Shown here: positions 1 through 7,850 of the stretch, piece after piece
Position numbering within the stretch: position 1 is the stretch's first letter
Layout of the letters: each line of letters starts with the position of its first letter
Source: JBIKIW01 sp044361365
GTDB taxonomy: Bacteria > Patescibacteriota > JACMRA01
Length of the DNA: 64,000 nucleotides
Direction: 5' to 3'
Assembly: GCA_044361365.1 (NCBI GenBank)
Contig: JBIKIW010000001.1
Span: 1-64,000, forward strand
Program-made: the position numbers and the translations under genes
The notes under the pieces: model-generated
The model's database searches: none
What the model was told of the DNA's origin: nothing
Seen by the model: only the letters and a program-made list of their open reading frames with translations

Positions 1-99
1 TCAAAAAAAGATTTAGAGAAATATGTATTTGACTTAGAGACAGATTTGCTCCATATTATCAAAATCTATATTAAATACCTGAAAAGTATTTCAAATTAA
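1..99 (+). CDS. C-terminal tail of an unidentified protein (cut by window edge)
   Basis: Frame 1 is open from the first base to a TAA at 97-99 and encodes 32 residues rich in Lys, Ile, Leu and Tyr, ending in ..YLKSISN. It looks like an amphipathic helical tail. Nothing in it identifies a family. It is the end of a gene that begins before the window. It is not recognisable as a ValRS N-terminus, which would be the expected upstream partner of the valS piece at 603. Confidence 0.4.
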   Translation, partial: SKKDLEKYVFDLETDLLHIIKIYIKYLKSISN

Positions 100-164
100 A
101 TTTTAACTGGTCTAGTCCCTTAGATAATAAATATGTTTTTGGAATACGATTTGAAAATAATTTT

Positions 165-419
165 TTGTTTGAAATTTCTCCTGAAAATCCAGAGTTTATT
201 GATTCAAAATTTAATCGCTACCAAGTTGGTTTGCACCATTTTGCTTTAGAACTGGAAAATAAAGAAGCGGTGGATAATATTTATGAAAAGTTGTTGGAAT
301 TAAAAGTGAAGATTTTAGATGCTCCAGCTTTTTATCCAGAATATGAAGAAGGTTATTATGCAGTTTATTGGGAAGATTTGAATGGCTTCAAGATGGAGTT
401 TGTAGTATATCAAAAATAA
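165..419 (+). pseudogene. VOC/glyoxalase-like protein, N-terminally truncated
   Basis: The 84-residue product from a TTG start matches the C-terminal half of a vicinal-oxygen-chelate (glyoxalase/bleomycin-resistance) domain. It has a strand-helix-strand unit with HHFALELENKEAV and ends in DLNGFKMEFVVYQ. The motif layout (VGLHHFALE) closely resembles the complete 131-residue VOC gene at 31972-32367 (VGMSHFALE). The frame stays open upstream to about position 75 and encodes another part of the fold, but there is no ATG and the first beta-alpha unit is missing. It is therefore probably a remnant. It sits directly before the broken valS piece, so it may be part of the material that separated ValRS segments. 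Confidence 0.55.
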
Positions 420-423
420 AAAA

Positions 424-544
424 TGGGGGTTTGCACCCCAGTCTGTGTAATTAATGACTAAATTTGATAGTTTTAGACATATGACGGAGAGGTTGTCGTC
501 CTCTAGCCAGCTGTGTTAGGCGAGCAACTCTCATTTAATCAAAT
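424..544. ncRNA. Structured intergenic region (nested stems; possible small RNA)
   Basis: The gap between the VOC remnant and valS contains nested complementary segments. ATTTGAT (462-468) pairs with ATCAAAT (538-544), GAGAGGTTG (487-495) pairs with CAACTCTC (525-532) with one bulge, and an inner CTC/GCC pairs with GGC/GAG at 501-524. A separate TGGGG/CCCCA hairpin lies at 424-440. Read on the minus strand, that hairpin is followed by a T-rich tract, as in an intrinsic terminator, so a minus-strand small RNA is possible. Read on the plus strand, the region would be a structured leader for valS. It matches no riboswitch or T-box that I recognise. Confidence 0.3.
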
Positions 545-602
545 CTGTTAGACAAAAATCTGTCTAGTATGTTAAGCAATTAAGAGTAAAACTAACCAAA
601 AT

Positions 603-3179
603 ATGAACGAATCTCTCTGGCAACAACTTCAACAAATTCCTCGTGAAGATTGGCCACAATTTATCAAAAAAAATCACCCAAATTTGTGGTTAAAACTCGC
701 TTGGACAAAAGTTAATGAATGGCGAGATAATCAGCAAAATCAGGCAAAAGTTTTGGGCGATACTCCAGACTATAGCCGAGAACTTTTCACCCTCGATGAC
801 AGAGCTACCAAAATGGTAAATTATGCTTTCCAGAAATATTGGGAAGATGGTTTGGTGTATAAAGGTGCCTATTTGGTAAATTGGTCGGTCGGTTTGATGA
901 CTGCCGTGAGCGATGTAGCAGGTGAGATTGAATACGAAAAACGAACCGATCCGTTTGTGACTTTTGAGTATGAGATTAAGGAGCTAAAAGTTAAAAGAGA
1001 AGAGTTGAAAATGAAGTTTAAAACTCTAGTTTCAGACTATCTAAAACCTCTAAGTGAATTTCCTAGACTTAGACTTTCTACAGTGCGTCCAGAAACCAAA
1101 TTTACAGATTTGGCTGTGGCGATGCATCCAACTAAGTTTGAAATTTACTTTAATAAAGATTTATTTTACACTCAAAAAGAAGGTTTTAACTCCGATTTGG
1201 CAAAGGAATTTATACAGGCAATTGAGAATTATGAAATTGAGGCTCATTACCATTTGCCAGCTTTGAAATCAGGAAGCTTGAAGTTGATTTTATCTGAAAA
1301 AATCGACCCGAATTTTGGTACAGGAATTTTGAAAGTTACTCCAGCTCACGATCAGTTTGATTATGATTTGTACAAAGAGTTTGTCGAAAAAGGTATTTTG
1401 GAAGCTGGAAAAGTTCAAACTTCAATCGGTAGAGACGGAAAATTAACCGAAGTTTGTGGTGAATTTGCTGGGCTAACAGTAGAGCAGGGAAGGCTCGCGG
1501 TCATCAAAAGACTAGCAGAAACTGGCTATATTCCGGTGAAAGTTGAGTTTAAAAATGAATCAGTGGAAATTTTAGCTGAAGTGAAAAATAATCTTGAATC
1601 TGAAAGTTTTGACGCTACAGTTTATTCTTACGCTGAAGGGCAAAAAAGATTGCAAGAGATACTTGGTGAAGCTGGTAAAAAGTTGGCGATTGATTGGAAT
1701 TACGAACACAATGTTTCTATTTGTGAACGCAGCAAAACTGTTATCGAACCATTGATTAGTGAGGAGTTCTTTTTGAGTTACCAAACGCCCGCCAAATCCA
1801 CAGGCAAAACTTTGCAACAACACGGATTTGAAGGGGTTAGTGAAGTGCAATTTTTTTCCTCAGATTACCAAGAAAGAGCCAACAATTTTATTGAAAATAT
1901 TCACGATTGGTGTATCAGCCGTGATTTAGTTTGGGGTCACAAAATCCCAGTTTGGTATAATTTGGATGTCAACCCGGAGAGGAGGTTGTATAGCAAAAAT
2001 GAGCTAGAAAAATTTGTAACTGAAAAAGAAATTGCTCCAATAAAAATTCAACCCACCAAGCCAACTGAACCTGGCAATTGGGTGCAAGAAACTAAGATTT
2101 TTGATACTTGGTTTAGCTCCACTTTGTGGCCACTTTCAACCCTTGATTTTGTGGAATACAAAGCCAAAGAAGAGAAGCTGTTTGTAATTCACGGGGGTGA
2201 TAGTTTTCAAACCGAAAGTGAATATTTGGAGTTTATAAAAGGTTGGAATTTGTCCCCACAGGATTACTTAGACATCGATAGTAATTGGGGAAGCTGGAAA
2301 AAAGACTTACAAAAAACCTTTAAAAATAGCCATATTAAGGTAATTTACCCGTCCTTTCCAGATAAATTAAACGCTAAATACGAGGCTTGGAAAATTTGGT
2401 TTGAAAAGATTTTAGTGCAAACTGGTAGCAATAATTTAAGCCTTGTTGGGCATTCGCTTGGTGGTAATTTTTTACTGAAATATTTATCTGAAAATGACCT
2501 TCAAGTTAAGAATTTGTATTTAGTTGCGAGCTGCCAAAATATTGGTGATTTTAAAACCGGAAAAGACTTTAGTTTGATCCAAAAAAATTGTGAAAATATC
2601 ACCATTTACCATTCCAAAGATGATCAAGTTGTACCTTTTAGCGTGGCTCAAGAAATTGCTAGCAAACTACCTAAGGCAAAGCTGGTTGAATTTGAAAACC
2701 GAGGGCATTTTGTGGAAGCAGAATTTGTGGAATTAAAGTCTCAAATTAGTGCGGATTTACGAGTTGAAAACAAGACAGATTTTGAGAAATTTTACCCGAC
2801 TCAGGAAATGACAACAGCCAAAGAAATTTTTTATATTTGGATCGTGCGAATGATTATTTTAGGGAAATATTTTACCGGTAAAATTCCGTTTGAAAAGGTG
2901 ATTATTACGCCTACAATTTTGGACGAAAAAGGTAGAAAAATGAGTAAAAGCTTGGGCAACGGTCTCGACCCGGTTGTAGCAATTGATCAGTTCTCTTCAG
3001 ACAGTCTCAGGCTTGCGATGCTCGGTGGTATGATCCCAAACAGAAACATGAAAATGGGCGGAAAATTAGCCGAAAATATCATGCAAAAATACCGCAACTT
3101 TGGGAATAAGATTTGGAATGTAGCTAGGTTTTTGGAGGGGAAGGAAGGGGAGAAGAAACAAGATTTTGATATAAAATAA
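603..3179 (+). CDS. valS: Valyl-tRNA synthetase, middle piece, with embedded alpha/beta-hydrolase domain
   Basis: This class Ia synthetase piece charges tRNA-Val in a complete enzyme. Homology starts at SRELFTLD (about residue 60). The editing domain carries TVRPET (about 160) and GTGILKVTPAHD (about 238). SICERSKTVIEPL, FDTWFSSTLWPLST (about 500) and KMSKSLGNG (about 777) follow. The first 80-100 residues of a normal ValRS, including the HIGH motif, are absent, and a stop in the same frame at 573 excludes a longer form. Residues about 524-715 are an unrelated, complete RBBP9/YdeN-like serine hydrolase with GHSLGG (Ser about 618), SKDDQVVP and RGHF. The protein stops just after the catalytic domain; the anticodon-binding part is at 6529-7347. 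It may be a subunit of a split enzyme or a decayed copy. Confidence 0.85.
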   Translation: MNESLWQQLQQIPREDWPQFIKKNHPNLWLKLAWTKVNEWRDNQQNQAKVLGDTPDYSRELFTLDDRATKMVNYAFQKYWEDGLVYKGAYLVNWSVGLMTAVSDVAGEIEYEKRTDPFVTFEYEIKELKVKREELKMKFKTLVSDYLKPLSEFPRLRLSTVRPETKFTDLAVAMHPTKFEIYFNKDLFYTQKEGFNSDLAKEFIQAIENYEIEAHYHLPALKSGSLKLILSEKIDPNFGTGILKVTPAHDQFDYDLYKEFVEKGILEAGKVQTSIGRDGKLTEVCGEFAGLTVEQGRLAVIKRLAETGYIPVKVEFKNESVEILAEVKNNLESESFDATVYSYAEGQKRLQEILGEAGKKLAIDWNYEHNVSICERSKTVIEPLISEEFFLSYQTPAKSTGKTLQQHGFEGVSEVQFFSSDYQERANNFIENIHDWCISRDLVWGHKIPVWYNLDVNPERRLYSKNELEKFVTEKEIAPIKIQPTKPTEPGNWVQETKIFDTWFSSTLWPLSTLDFVEYKAKEEKLFVIHGGDSFQTESEYLEFIKGWNLSPQDYLDIDSNWGSWKKDLQKTFKNSHIKVIYPSFPDKLNAKYEAWKIWFEKILVQTGSNNLSLVGHSLGGNFLLKYLSENDLQVKNLYLVASCQNIGDFKTGKDFSLIQKNCENITIYHSKDDQVVPFSVAQEIASKLPKAKLVEFENRGHFVEAEFVELKSQISADLRVENKTDFEKFYPTQEMTTAKEIFYIWIVRMIILGKYFTGKIPFEKVIITPTILDEKGRKMSKSLGNGLDPVVAIDQFSSDSLRLAMLGGMIPNRNMKMGGKLAENIMQKYRNFGNKIWNVARFLEGKEGEKKQDFDIK

Positions 3180-3199
3180 ACCTCAAAATAAATATTTAG

Positions 3200-3215
3200 A
3201 CACTAGATATAGTGT
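3200..3215. repeat. Palindrome ACACTAGATATAGTGT
   Basis: A perfect inverted repeat (6-bp arms ACACTA/TAGTGT, loop GATA) lies 20 bases after the valS-piece stop and 90 bases before the predicted nuclease gene. Its core ACTAGATATAGT followed by GTTAA recurs at 48032-48043, again just after a gene stop and before another nuclease-domain gene. It could be an operator, a weak terminator or a cassette boundary. Confidence 0.45.
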
Positions 3216-3304
3216 TAAAACTTAACTTAAAATTACTATATTTAGAAAAAAAGTGAATTTTCATTGACGAAAGTGTTGATTTTAGCGATAAGATTAATAC
3301 TTTT

Positions 3305-4882
3305 ATGTTTGTGAAAATAATAACTCCAAAAACTTACTTTTCAGATTTTTTTGGTGTTGAGCAGAAAACAATTGAAAAATATGGTGCTTTTAATATTTCT
3401 TTATTAAATGATTTACCATTATTTATTGACCCATTTTTACTTTTTAATAGCAAAAAAGAAGAGTATCAAAAATTACACCAAGATATTATAGATTATTTAT
3501 TATTTTTAAAATCAATTTCGGTTGAAGAATTAACTAAGGGTGATATTGATAATTATTTTAAATTTCCTGAAATTAAACAAACTTGGCTGGGCTATTCAAA
3601 AACTGGAAATGGTGGGAGTGGGTTAGGTGAAAAATTTGCAAATGGGCTTACGGAAAGTTTTAGAAAATATTTAACCAATTTCGGACAAGAAAAAGGTATA
3701 AGCCCACATTTAGAAAAAATTTGCTTATTTGATACAGGAATTGGTAAAGATAATATAAGTGATTTTACAACTAATTTGATCGTTGGATATTTAGCTAATT
3801 ACACACAAAAATTTTCAAATAAAAATATAGATGATAAATTTTTAGAGGATTTTAAAATTGAAAAATACAAATTTAATTATAACACAAGTAGTTGGGTTCC
3901 AAAAGTTTTTAAGCTACCTTTTATTATCAAAAGTAACGGGAAGAAAGAATATGTCTTATTAACACCTAAAGATATTTTAACTAAAGACAATCCCTGGATT
4001 AATAATAAAGATAAACTTAATCAATTTAATACAATTTTAGAAATACTTCCAAATGAACAATTGAGATCTCAAATAAATAGATATTTTAACTCAATTTTAA
4101 AAAAAGACGAAAAGGGTAGGTCGAGTAAAAAAGATCAAAATCAGGCTAAACTACAAATTTATCAAGAATACCCAGAATTAATAGATTTATTCATTAAAAC
4201 TAAAGAAGAGAGTGGTGATCAGGCTATAGCAAATAGCAGTGAAATTGTAGCTCAAACTGAATCTATCTTTATAGATCTTGCTAGAGAAATTGTTAAAAAA
4301 TTACAATCTGAAACAAATTTCTATAAACAAAAAACAGATTCTTTCGAAGATATTTACAGGAGGTTGCTTTATTTTAAAGATTGGGTTGAAAATAAAGGAG
4401 GTTGGAAGTTATTTTATAATAAACACCGAGAAATTACGAATGAATCTGAACTCCAGCTACTTTTTAAACTAGCTCATTTTGAGTCAAAATTTGATATCAA
4501 CTCGGAAGTAGACAACGGTTCGGGTCCAGTAGATTTTAAATCTTCAATGGGTTCAAAAGATAAAACTATTGTAGAGTTTAAACTTGCGAGAAATAGTAAA
4601 TTTAAACAAAATGCTCACCCACAAGGACAAGTTAGAGTTTATGAAAAATCTAATAATACTAAAAAATCTATAAAAGTCTTTTTTTGCTTTAATAAAAGTG
4701 AAGTTCAGAAGGTTGAAAAAAGTATAAAAGAGTTTAAGCTAAATGAAAATCAAATTGTAATTATAAACTGTAATAGCCAAGTTTCTGCTTCAAATGTTGA
4801 TCCTGCTAAGTTTGATGATTGGGATATAGAGAAAATGAGCGAACCCTCTTTTGAAGAGCAAGAATTAAATTGGAAGATATAA
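3305..4882 (+). CDS. Predicted PD-(D/E)XK-type nuclease, defence-like
   Basis: The 525-residue soluble protein has no signal peptide or membrane segment. Near residues 405-430 the pattern GPVDF followed about 14 residues later by IVEFKLA fits a PD-(D/E)XK nuclease core (Asp, Glu-x-Lys). The N-terminal 370 residues are of unknown fold. The gene is very A+T-rich compared with the flanking valS pieces, which suggests recent acquisition. It is the first gene of the block that separates the two ValRS pieces and is followed by a toxin-antitoxin pair, so a restriction or abortive-infection role is plausible. The family is not recognised and the nuclease call rests on the short motif. Confidence 0.45.
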   Translation: MFVKIITPKTYFSDFFGVEQKTIEKYGAFNISLLNDLPLFIDPFLLFNSKKEEYQKLHQDIIDYLLFLKSISVEELTKGDIDNYFKFPEIKQTWLGYSKTGNGGSGLGEKFANGLTESFRKYLTNFGQEKGISPHLEKICLFDTGIGKDNISDFTTNLIVGYLANYTQKFSNKNIDDKFLEDFKIEKYKFNYNTSSWVPKVFKLPFIIKSNGKKEYVLLTPKDILTKDNPWINNKDKLNQFNTILEILPNEQLRSQINRYFNSILKKDEKGRSSKKDQNQAKLQIYQEYPELIDLFIKTKEESGDQAIANSSEIVAQTESIFIDLAREIVKKLQSETNFYKQKTDSFEDIYRRLLYFKDWVENKGGWKLFYNKHREITNESELQLLFKLAHFESKFDINSEVDNGSGPVDFKSSMGSKDKTIVEFKLARNSKFKQNAHPQGQVRVYEKSNNTKKSIKVFFCFNKSEVQKVEKSIKEFKLNENQIVIINCNSQVSASNVDPAKFDDWDIEKMSEPSFEEQELNWKI

Positions 4883-5027
4883 AAAACAACATAGGTTATT
4901 TTAGTTTAATTAAAATTTAAAAGATAGATTCTCATAAACCCCTATTTAATCAACAAATATCTTTTTATACGAAAGAAAAAAAGTTTTGTGAAAATTAAAG
5001 AAAATAAAAAAAGAAACTCGGACTTGC

Positions 5028-5483
5028 TTACCCCACCAACTTAATCTTTTGAAATTTAGAATATTTCTTACTTAGTTCAATATCCCTAGTCACAAACATA
5101 TCAACATTATTGTTAATACAGCAGGCGATTTGCAGGGCATCTTCAAAATCTTTTTGACCATAATTACTTATTGCCCATTTTGCGTCTTCTTTAGATGCAT
5201 TCATTATTTCAAAATCTTTCGTAATTTCTTCAGCTAAGGTTAAAAAATTCTTTTTATAATTTTCTTGATCTAGCTTGGGAATATCTTCAAATTTAAGGTT
5301 TTTTAAATCTTTTTTAAAACCAGATTCTGCATAATAAAATATGGTATGTAGCGATAAAATAGTTACTGCAGGAACGTCATCATGTGCTAACTCTTGTATA
5401 AAAGAAGTGCTTGTTTCGTGAGATTCTCTATGAGAATTCATTATGTCCAAAATTATGTTTGTGTCGAAAAGAATTGTTGCCAT
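5028..5483 (-). CDS. PIN-domain toxin (VapC-like ribonuclease)
   Basis: The 151-residue protein has the acidic residues of the PIN fold: Asp in FDTNIILD near the N-terminus, DFEDALQIACC in the middle, and VTRDIELSK near the C-terminus. PIN toxins cleave structured RNAs, often tRNA or rRNA. The start lies 6 bases after the stop of the antitoxin gene at 5490-5753, the usual antitoxin-toxin order of a type II module. The pair lies within the block that separates the two ValRS pieces and would help stabilise that block in the chromosome. Confidence 0.8.
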   Translation of the reverse strand: MATILFDTNIILDIMNSHRESHETSTSFIQELAHDDVPAVTILSLHTIFYYAESGFKKDLKNLKFEDIPKLDQENYKKNFLTLAEEITKDFEIMNASKEDAKWAISNYGQKDFEDALQIACCINNNVDMFVTRDIELSKKYSKFQKIKLVG

Positions 5484-5489
5484 GTATAA

Positions 5490-5753
5490 TTATATTTTAC
5501 GTTCGTTATAAAGTTTATTTATATCAGTATTTGGATTGATTGGTGGTAATTTTGAAGATATTTTTTTTTGTTTATCAAGAAATGAAACTACTCTTTTATT
5601 TTCGATTTTTGAGTCAGCATTTAGCACAATACTAAATCGTTTCATTTTTTCACCGCGACCGTAGGTAAATTCGACTTCTTCGCCGTTGTAATAAATATCG
5701 TTGACGATATCACTTAGGTTTTGGCGGAGTTGTTTGGCTGAGACTGTTTTCAT
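5490..5753 (-). CDS. Antitoxin of Phd/YefM type
   Basis: The product begins MKTVSAKQLRQNLSDIV, the classic N-terminus of Phd/YefM DNA-binding antitoxins, which dimerise on their own operator and neutralise the toxin with a flexible C-terminus. I chose this ATG rather than one nine codons upstream because it matches the family N-terminus. The length of about 87 residues is normal. The C-terminal 25 residues (SSKLPPINPNTDINKL) are Pro/Asn-rich and probably wrap the PIN toxin encoded directly downstream. Autoregulation is expected from the inverted repeats just upstream. Confidence 0.75.
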   Translation of the reverse strand: MKTVSAKQLRQNLSDIVNDIYYNGEEVEFTYGRGEKMKRFSIVLNADSKIENKRVVSFLDKQKKISSKLPPINPNTDINKLYNERKI

Positions 5754-5761
5754 AAAAGTTA

Positions 5762-5885
5762 AAAGGTTGAACTTTGTCAAGGTAAAAGTAGTAGATAAAA
5801 CTTACCACTACTTTAAAGTATTGTCAAGTATTATCAATAAAGTAGCTAATAAATTGTATTTAATAAAGTTGAAAGGTTAAACTTT
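5762..5885 (-). promoter_or_regulatory. Putative toxin-antitoxin operator region
   Basis: Upstream of the antitoxin there is an inverted repeat, AAAGTAGT (5785-5792) and ACTACTTT (5807-5814). There are also two near-identical palindromic 14-mers, AAAGGTTGAACTTT (5762-5775) and AAAGGTTAAACTTT (5872-5885). Repeated palindromes of this kind are usual for Phd-type autoregulation. No sharp -35/-10 pair could be fixed in this very A+T-rich stretch. Confidence 0.4.
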
Positions 5886-5976
5886 TGATGGTATTTTTGG
5901 ATTTATTTATGTCAACTTAAATATTGCCCTGCCAAAACAATTTGCCCAAACTTAAAAAGATTCGTTAGGTTTAGAT

Positions 5977-6525
5977 GTGTCCAAAACTGTTTTGATTTCT
6001 TGTTATGGGGTGTACGATTTAGAGCATCGAAACCCACTTCAGATCCAGGGTTTGCAGTCTTATTTTGGGGGGATTTATAAATATTTAAAGCCTATTAAAG
6101 ACGATTTAAAGTCGGTGATTTTTTGTGGAGGTTATCGGAATTTGGCAATTAGTGAAAGCCAAACTAGTCGGGATTATTTTTTAACTTTAGGTGCTGATTT
6201 TGAAAATTTCCCCTTGCTTTTAGAAACTAATTCTAAGTCCACACTTCAGAATCTAGCTCTAGGCTTTTTAACTGCCAACGAAGGTTTTTTGGGTCAAGAT
6301 TTGCTGATAATTTGTGATAGTTTTAGAGTAGAAAGAGTTAAAAATTTATCCAAGATTTTGTTTGAAGATCTAGGGCTAAAAATTGAAGTAAAAGGCTTTG
6401 AACGAAAAGATGATCACCCTCATTCTGATCAAAAATACCAACTAGAAACTGCTCTTCCGGGAGATTTAAACAGTCCAGAACTACAAACTTGGAAACAACT
6501 TTTAACCACTCAAATTACAAAATAA
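5977..6525 (+). CDS. DUF218 (YdcF/SanA/ElyC-like) protein
   Basis: The 182-residue protein starts at GTG. It contains the DUF218 hallmarks: VIFCGGY, then a Glu-rich start of a helix (ESQTSRDYFLTLG), an ETNSKSTLQNLALG segment equivalent to the E-S/N-T-x-x-N motif, and a DSFRVERV strand-helix near the C-terminus. The family includes proteins affecting envelope integrity and lipid-linked precursors, and its biochemical role is not settled. There is no membrane segment. The stop is only 3 bases before the start of the ValRS C-terminal piece, so the two are almost certainly co-transcribed and may be translationally coupled. Confidence 0.65.
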   Translation: MSKTVLISCYGVYDLEHRNPLQIQGLQSYFGGIYKYLKPIKDDLKSVIFCGGYRNLAISESQTSRDYFLTLGADFENFPLLLETNSKSTLQNLALGFLTANEGFLGQDLLIICDSFRVERVKNLSKILFEDLGLKIEVKGFERKDDHPHSDQKYQLETALPGDLNSPELQTWKQLLTTQITK

Positions 6526-6528
6526 TTT

Positions 6529-7347
6529 ATGCTACAAACTCAAAATTTATCGCCGGCTTCCATTTGGATTTTGCAAAAATATGTGGAATTAGAAAACAGA
6601 TTAGAAGAAAATTTGGTGACCTACGAATTAGCTCATTCGGTGGACGGTTTATACAAATTTTTGTGGGATTTTTATGCCGATTGGTATGTGGAATATATCA
6701 AAACTGACCCAAGTCAGGTGCCTTTTGCTAAAGATCTTTTTAAGCAATTTATAGTTACTCTAAACCCGTATTCACCGTTTGAAACTGAAGCCCTGTGGCA
6801 AGATTTTTTTGGAGAAAAAGAAAGTTTAGCTTTGGTGCAAAAAGATGTAAGTTGGGCTAAAAATATTTGGTCGCAGATTGATCAAAATAGGGTAGGTGAG
6901 TTCCAAACAATTGTGGATTTTATTTCAGATGTGAGATCTCTGAGGGGTTTATTTGCTATCGACCCGGCAGTTTTTTTGGAGGTAAATTCGTCCACCAAAT
7001 TGCTATCGGTTTATGCTGATTTTATAAAATCCAGCTCAAGAGTACACATTTTGGATCAAGAAGTTGAGGGTTTGTACGAAGTTGCTAGTCAAAATTATAT
7101 TTACAAAATTGATATTATTAAATACATTCCAGACTTCCAAAAAGAAATTAAACGAACTGAAAAAATCTTAGAAAGCCTAGAAAAGCAAATCAAAGCTTTG
7201 GAAAGTCAGCTACAAAATGAATCATTTTTGAAAAACGCTGAAGCTGAAGTAATAGCAGAAAAAAGACAAGATTTAAGGAATAGAGAGTTAGAAAAAACCC
7301 AGCAAGAGCAAAAACTAAAATACATAACAAGCTCGATTTTAAGCTAA
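6529..7347 (+). CDS. valS: Valyl-tRNA synthetase, C-terminal piece (anticodon-binding domain and coiled coil)
   Basis: The 272 residues match the part of ValRS that follows the catalytic domain. An alpha-helical anticodon-binding bundle (SPASIWILQKY, YELAHSVDGLYKFLWDFYADWYVE, ...TLNPYSPFETEALW) is followed by a C-terminal coiled coil of about 75 residues that is Lys/Glu/Gln-rich. It continues directly from where the 603-3179 protein stops, so the split falls in the linker between catalytic and anticodon-binding domains, where a two-subunit enzyme could still assemble. It begins with its own ATG 3 bases after the DUF218 gene. Either it is a genuine split subunit or the stable remnant of a broken gene. 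Confidence 0.85.
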   Translation: MLQTQNLSPASIWILQKYVELENRLEENLVTYELAHSVDGLYKFLWDFYADWYVEYIKTDPSQVPFAKDLFKQFIVTLNPYSPFETEALWQDFFGEKESLALVQKDVSWAKNIWSQIDQNRVGEFQTIVDFISDVRSLRGLFAIDPAVFLEVNSSTKLLSVYADFIKSSSRVHILDQEVEGLYEVASQNYIYKIDIIKYIPDFQKEIKRTEKILESLEKQIKALESQLQNESFLKNAEAEVIAEKRQDLRNRELEKTQQEQKLKYITSSILS

Positions 7348-7383
7348 TAATTGCACTACCACAACTAAACTAAATTTATAATT

Positions 7384-7836
7384 ATGCACTGTCCAAAATG
7401 TTATCACCAGCACACCAAAGTCTATGATACTCGCCTAAGCCAAGGTGGAAAAGCCACTCGAAGACGCCGAGAATGTGAAGACTGTGGCTATAGATTTACA
7501 ACCCTTGAAGAAGTAAAAGTGTTAGATTTGAAAGTAGAAAAACGAAATGGACAGTTGGTTGATTTTAGCCAAGAAAAGCTAGAAAAAGGTATTCGAAAGG
7601 CTTTTAACAAGCGAAATACTGACAACCAAAAAATTGCTCAGCTGGTTCAAAAAGTAATTGAAGATACTTTAGCTACCGGCAAAAACCCTATTAAATCAAC
7701 TAGAATTGGTAAAATTGTACTCAAAAATCTCAAAAATACCGACGAAGCCGCATATGTTTGTTTTGGAGCAATGTTTTTAAGCTTTGAGAGTATTGAAGAT
7801 TTCCAAATGCTTCTTAAAGATGTTCAAAAGGATTAA
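7384..7836 (+). CDS. nrdR: Transcriptional repressor NrdR
   Basis: The 150-residue protein has an N-terminal zinc ribbon (MHCPKC at the start and ECEDCGYRF at about 30) followed by an ATP-cone domain (VEKRNGQLVDFSQEKL and the helices after it). NrdR senses dATP/ATP and represses ribonucleotide reductase genes by binding paired NrdR boxes. Length and domain order are normal. No ribonucleotide reductase gene is in the window, so its targets lie elsewhere. It ends 14 bases before the convergent efp gene. Confidence 0.93.
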   Translation: MHCPKCYHQHTKVYDTRLSQGGKATRRRRECEDCGYRFTTLEEVKVLDLKVEKRNGQLVDFSQEKLEKGIRKAFNKRNTDNQKIAQLVQKVIEDTLATGKNPIKSTRIGKIVLKNLKNTDEAAYVCFGAMFLSFESIEDFQMLLKDVQKD

Positions 7837-7850
7837 CACATTTTAAATTT

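Noticed and set aside
2160..2770. ValRS hydrolase insert as an intein or intron
   Set aside because: The segment is a complete serine hydrolase without splicing motifs; the frame is continuous and no intron-like RNA ends are visible.
3182..6546. CTCAAAAT occurs at both ends of the block between the two valS pieces, like a target-site duplication
   Set aside because: Eight A+T-rich bases recur easily by chance. The left copy lies after the valS stop, and deleting the block at these points does not restore the ValRS frame.
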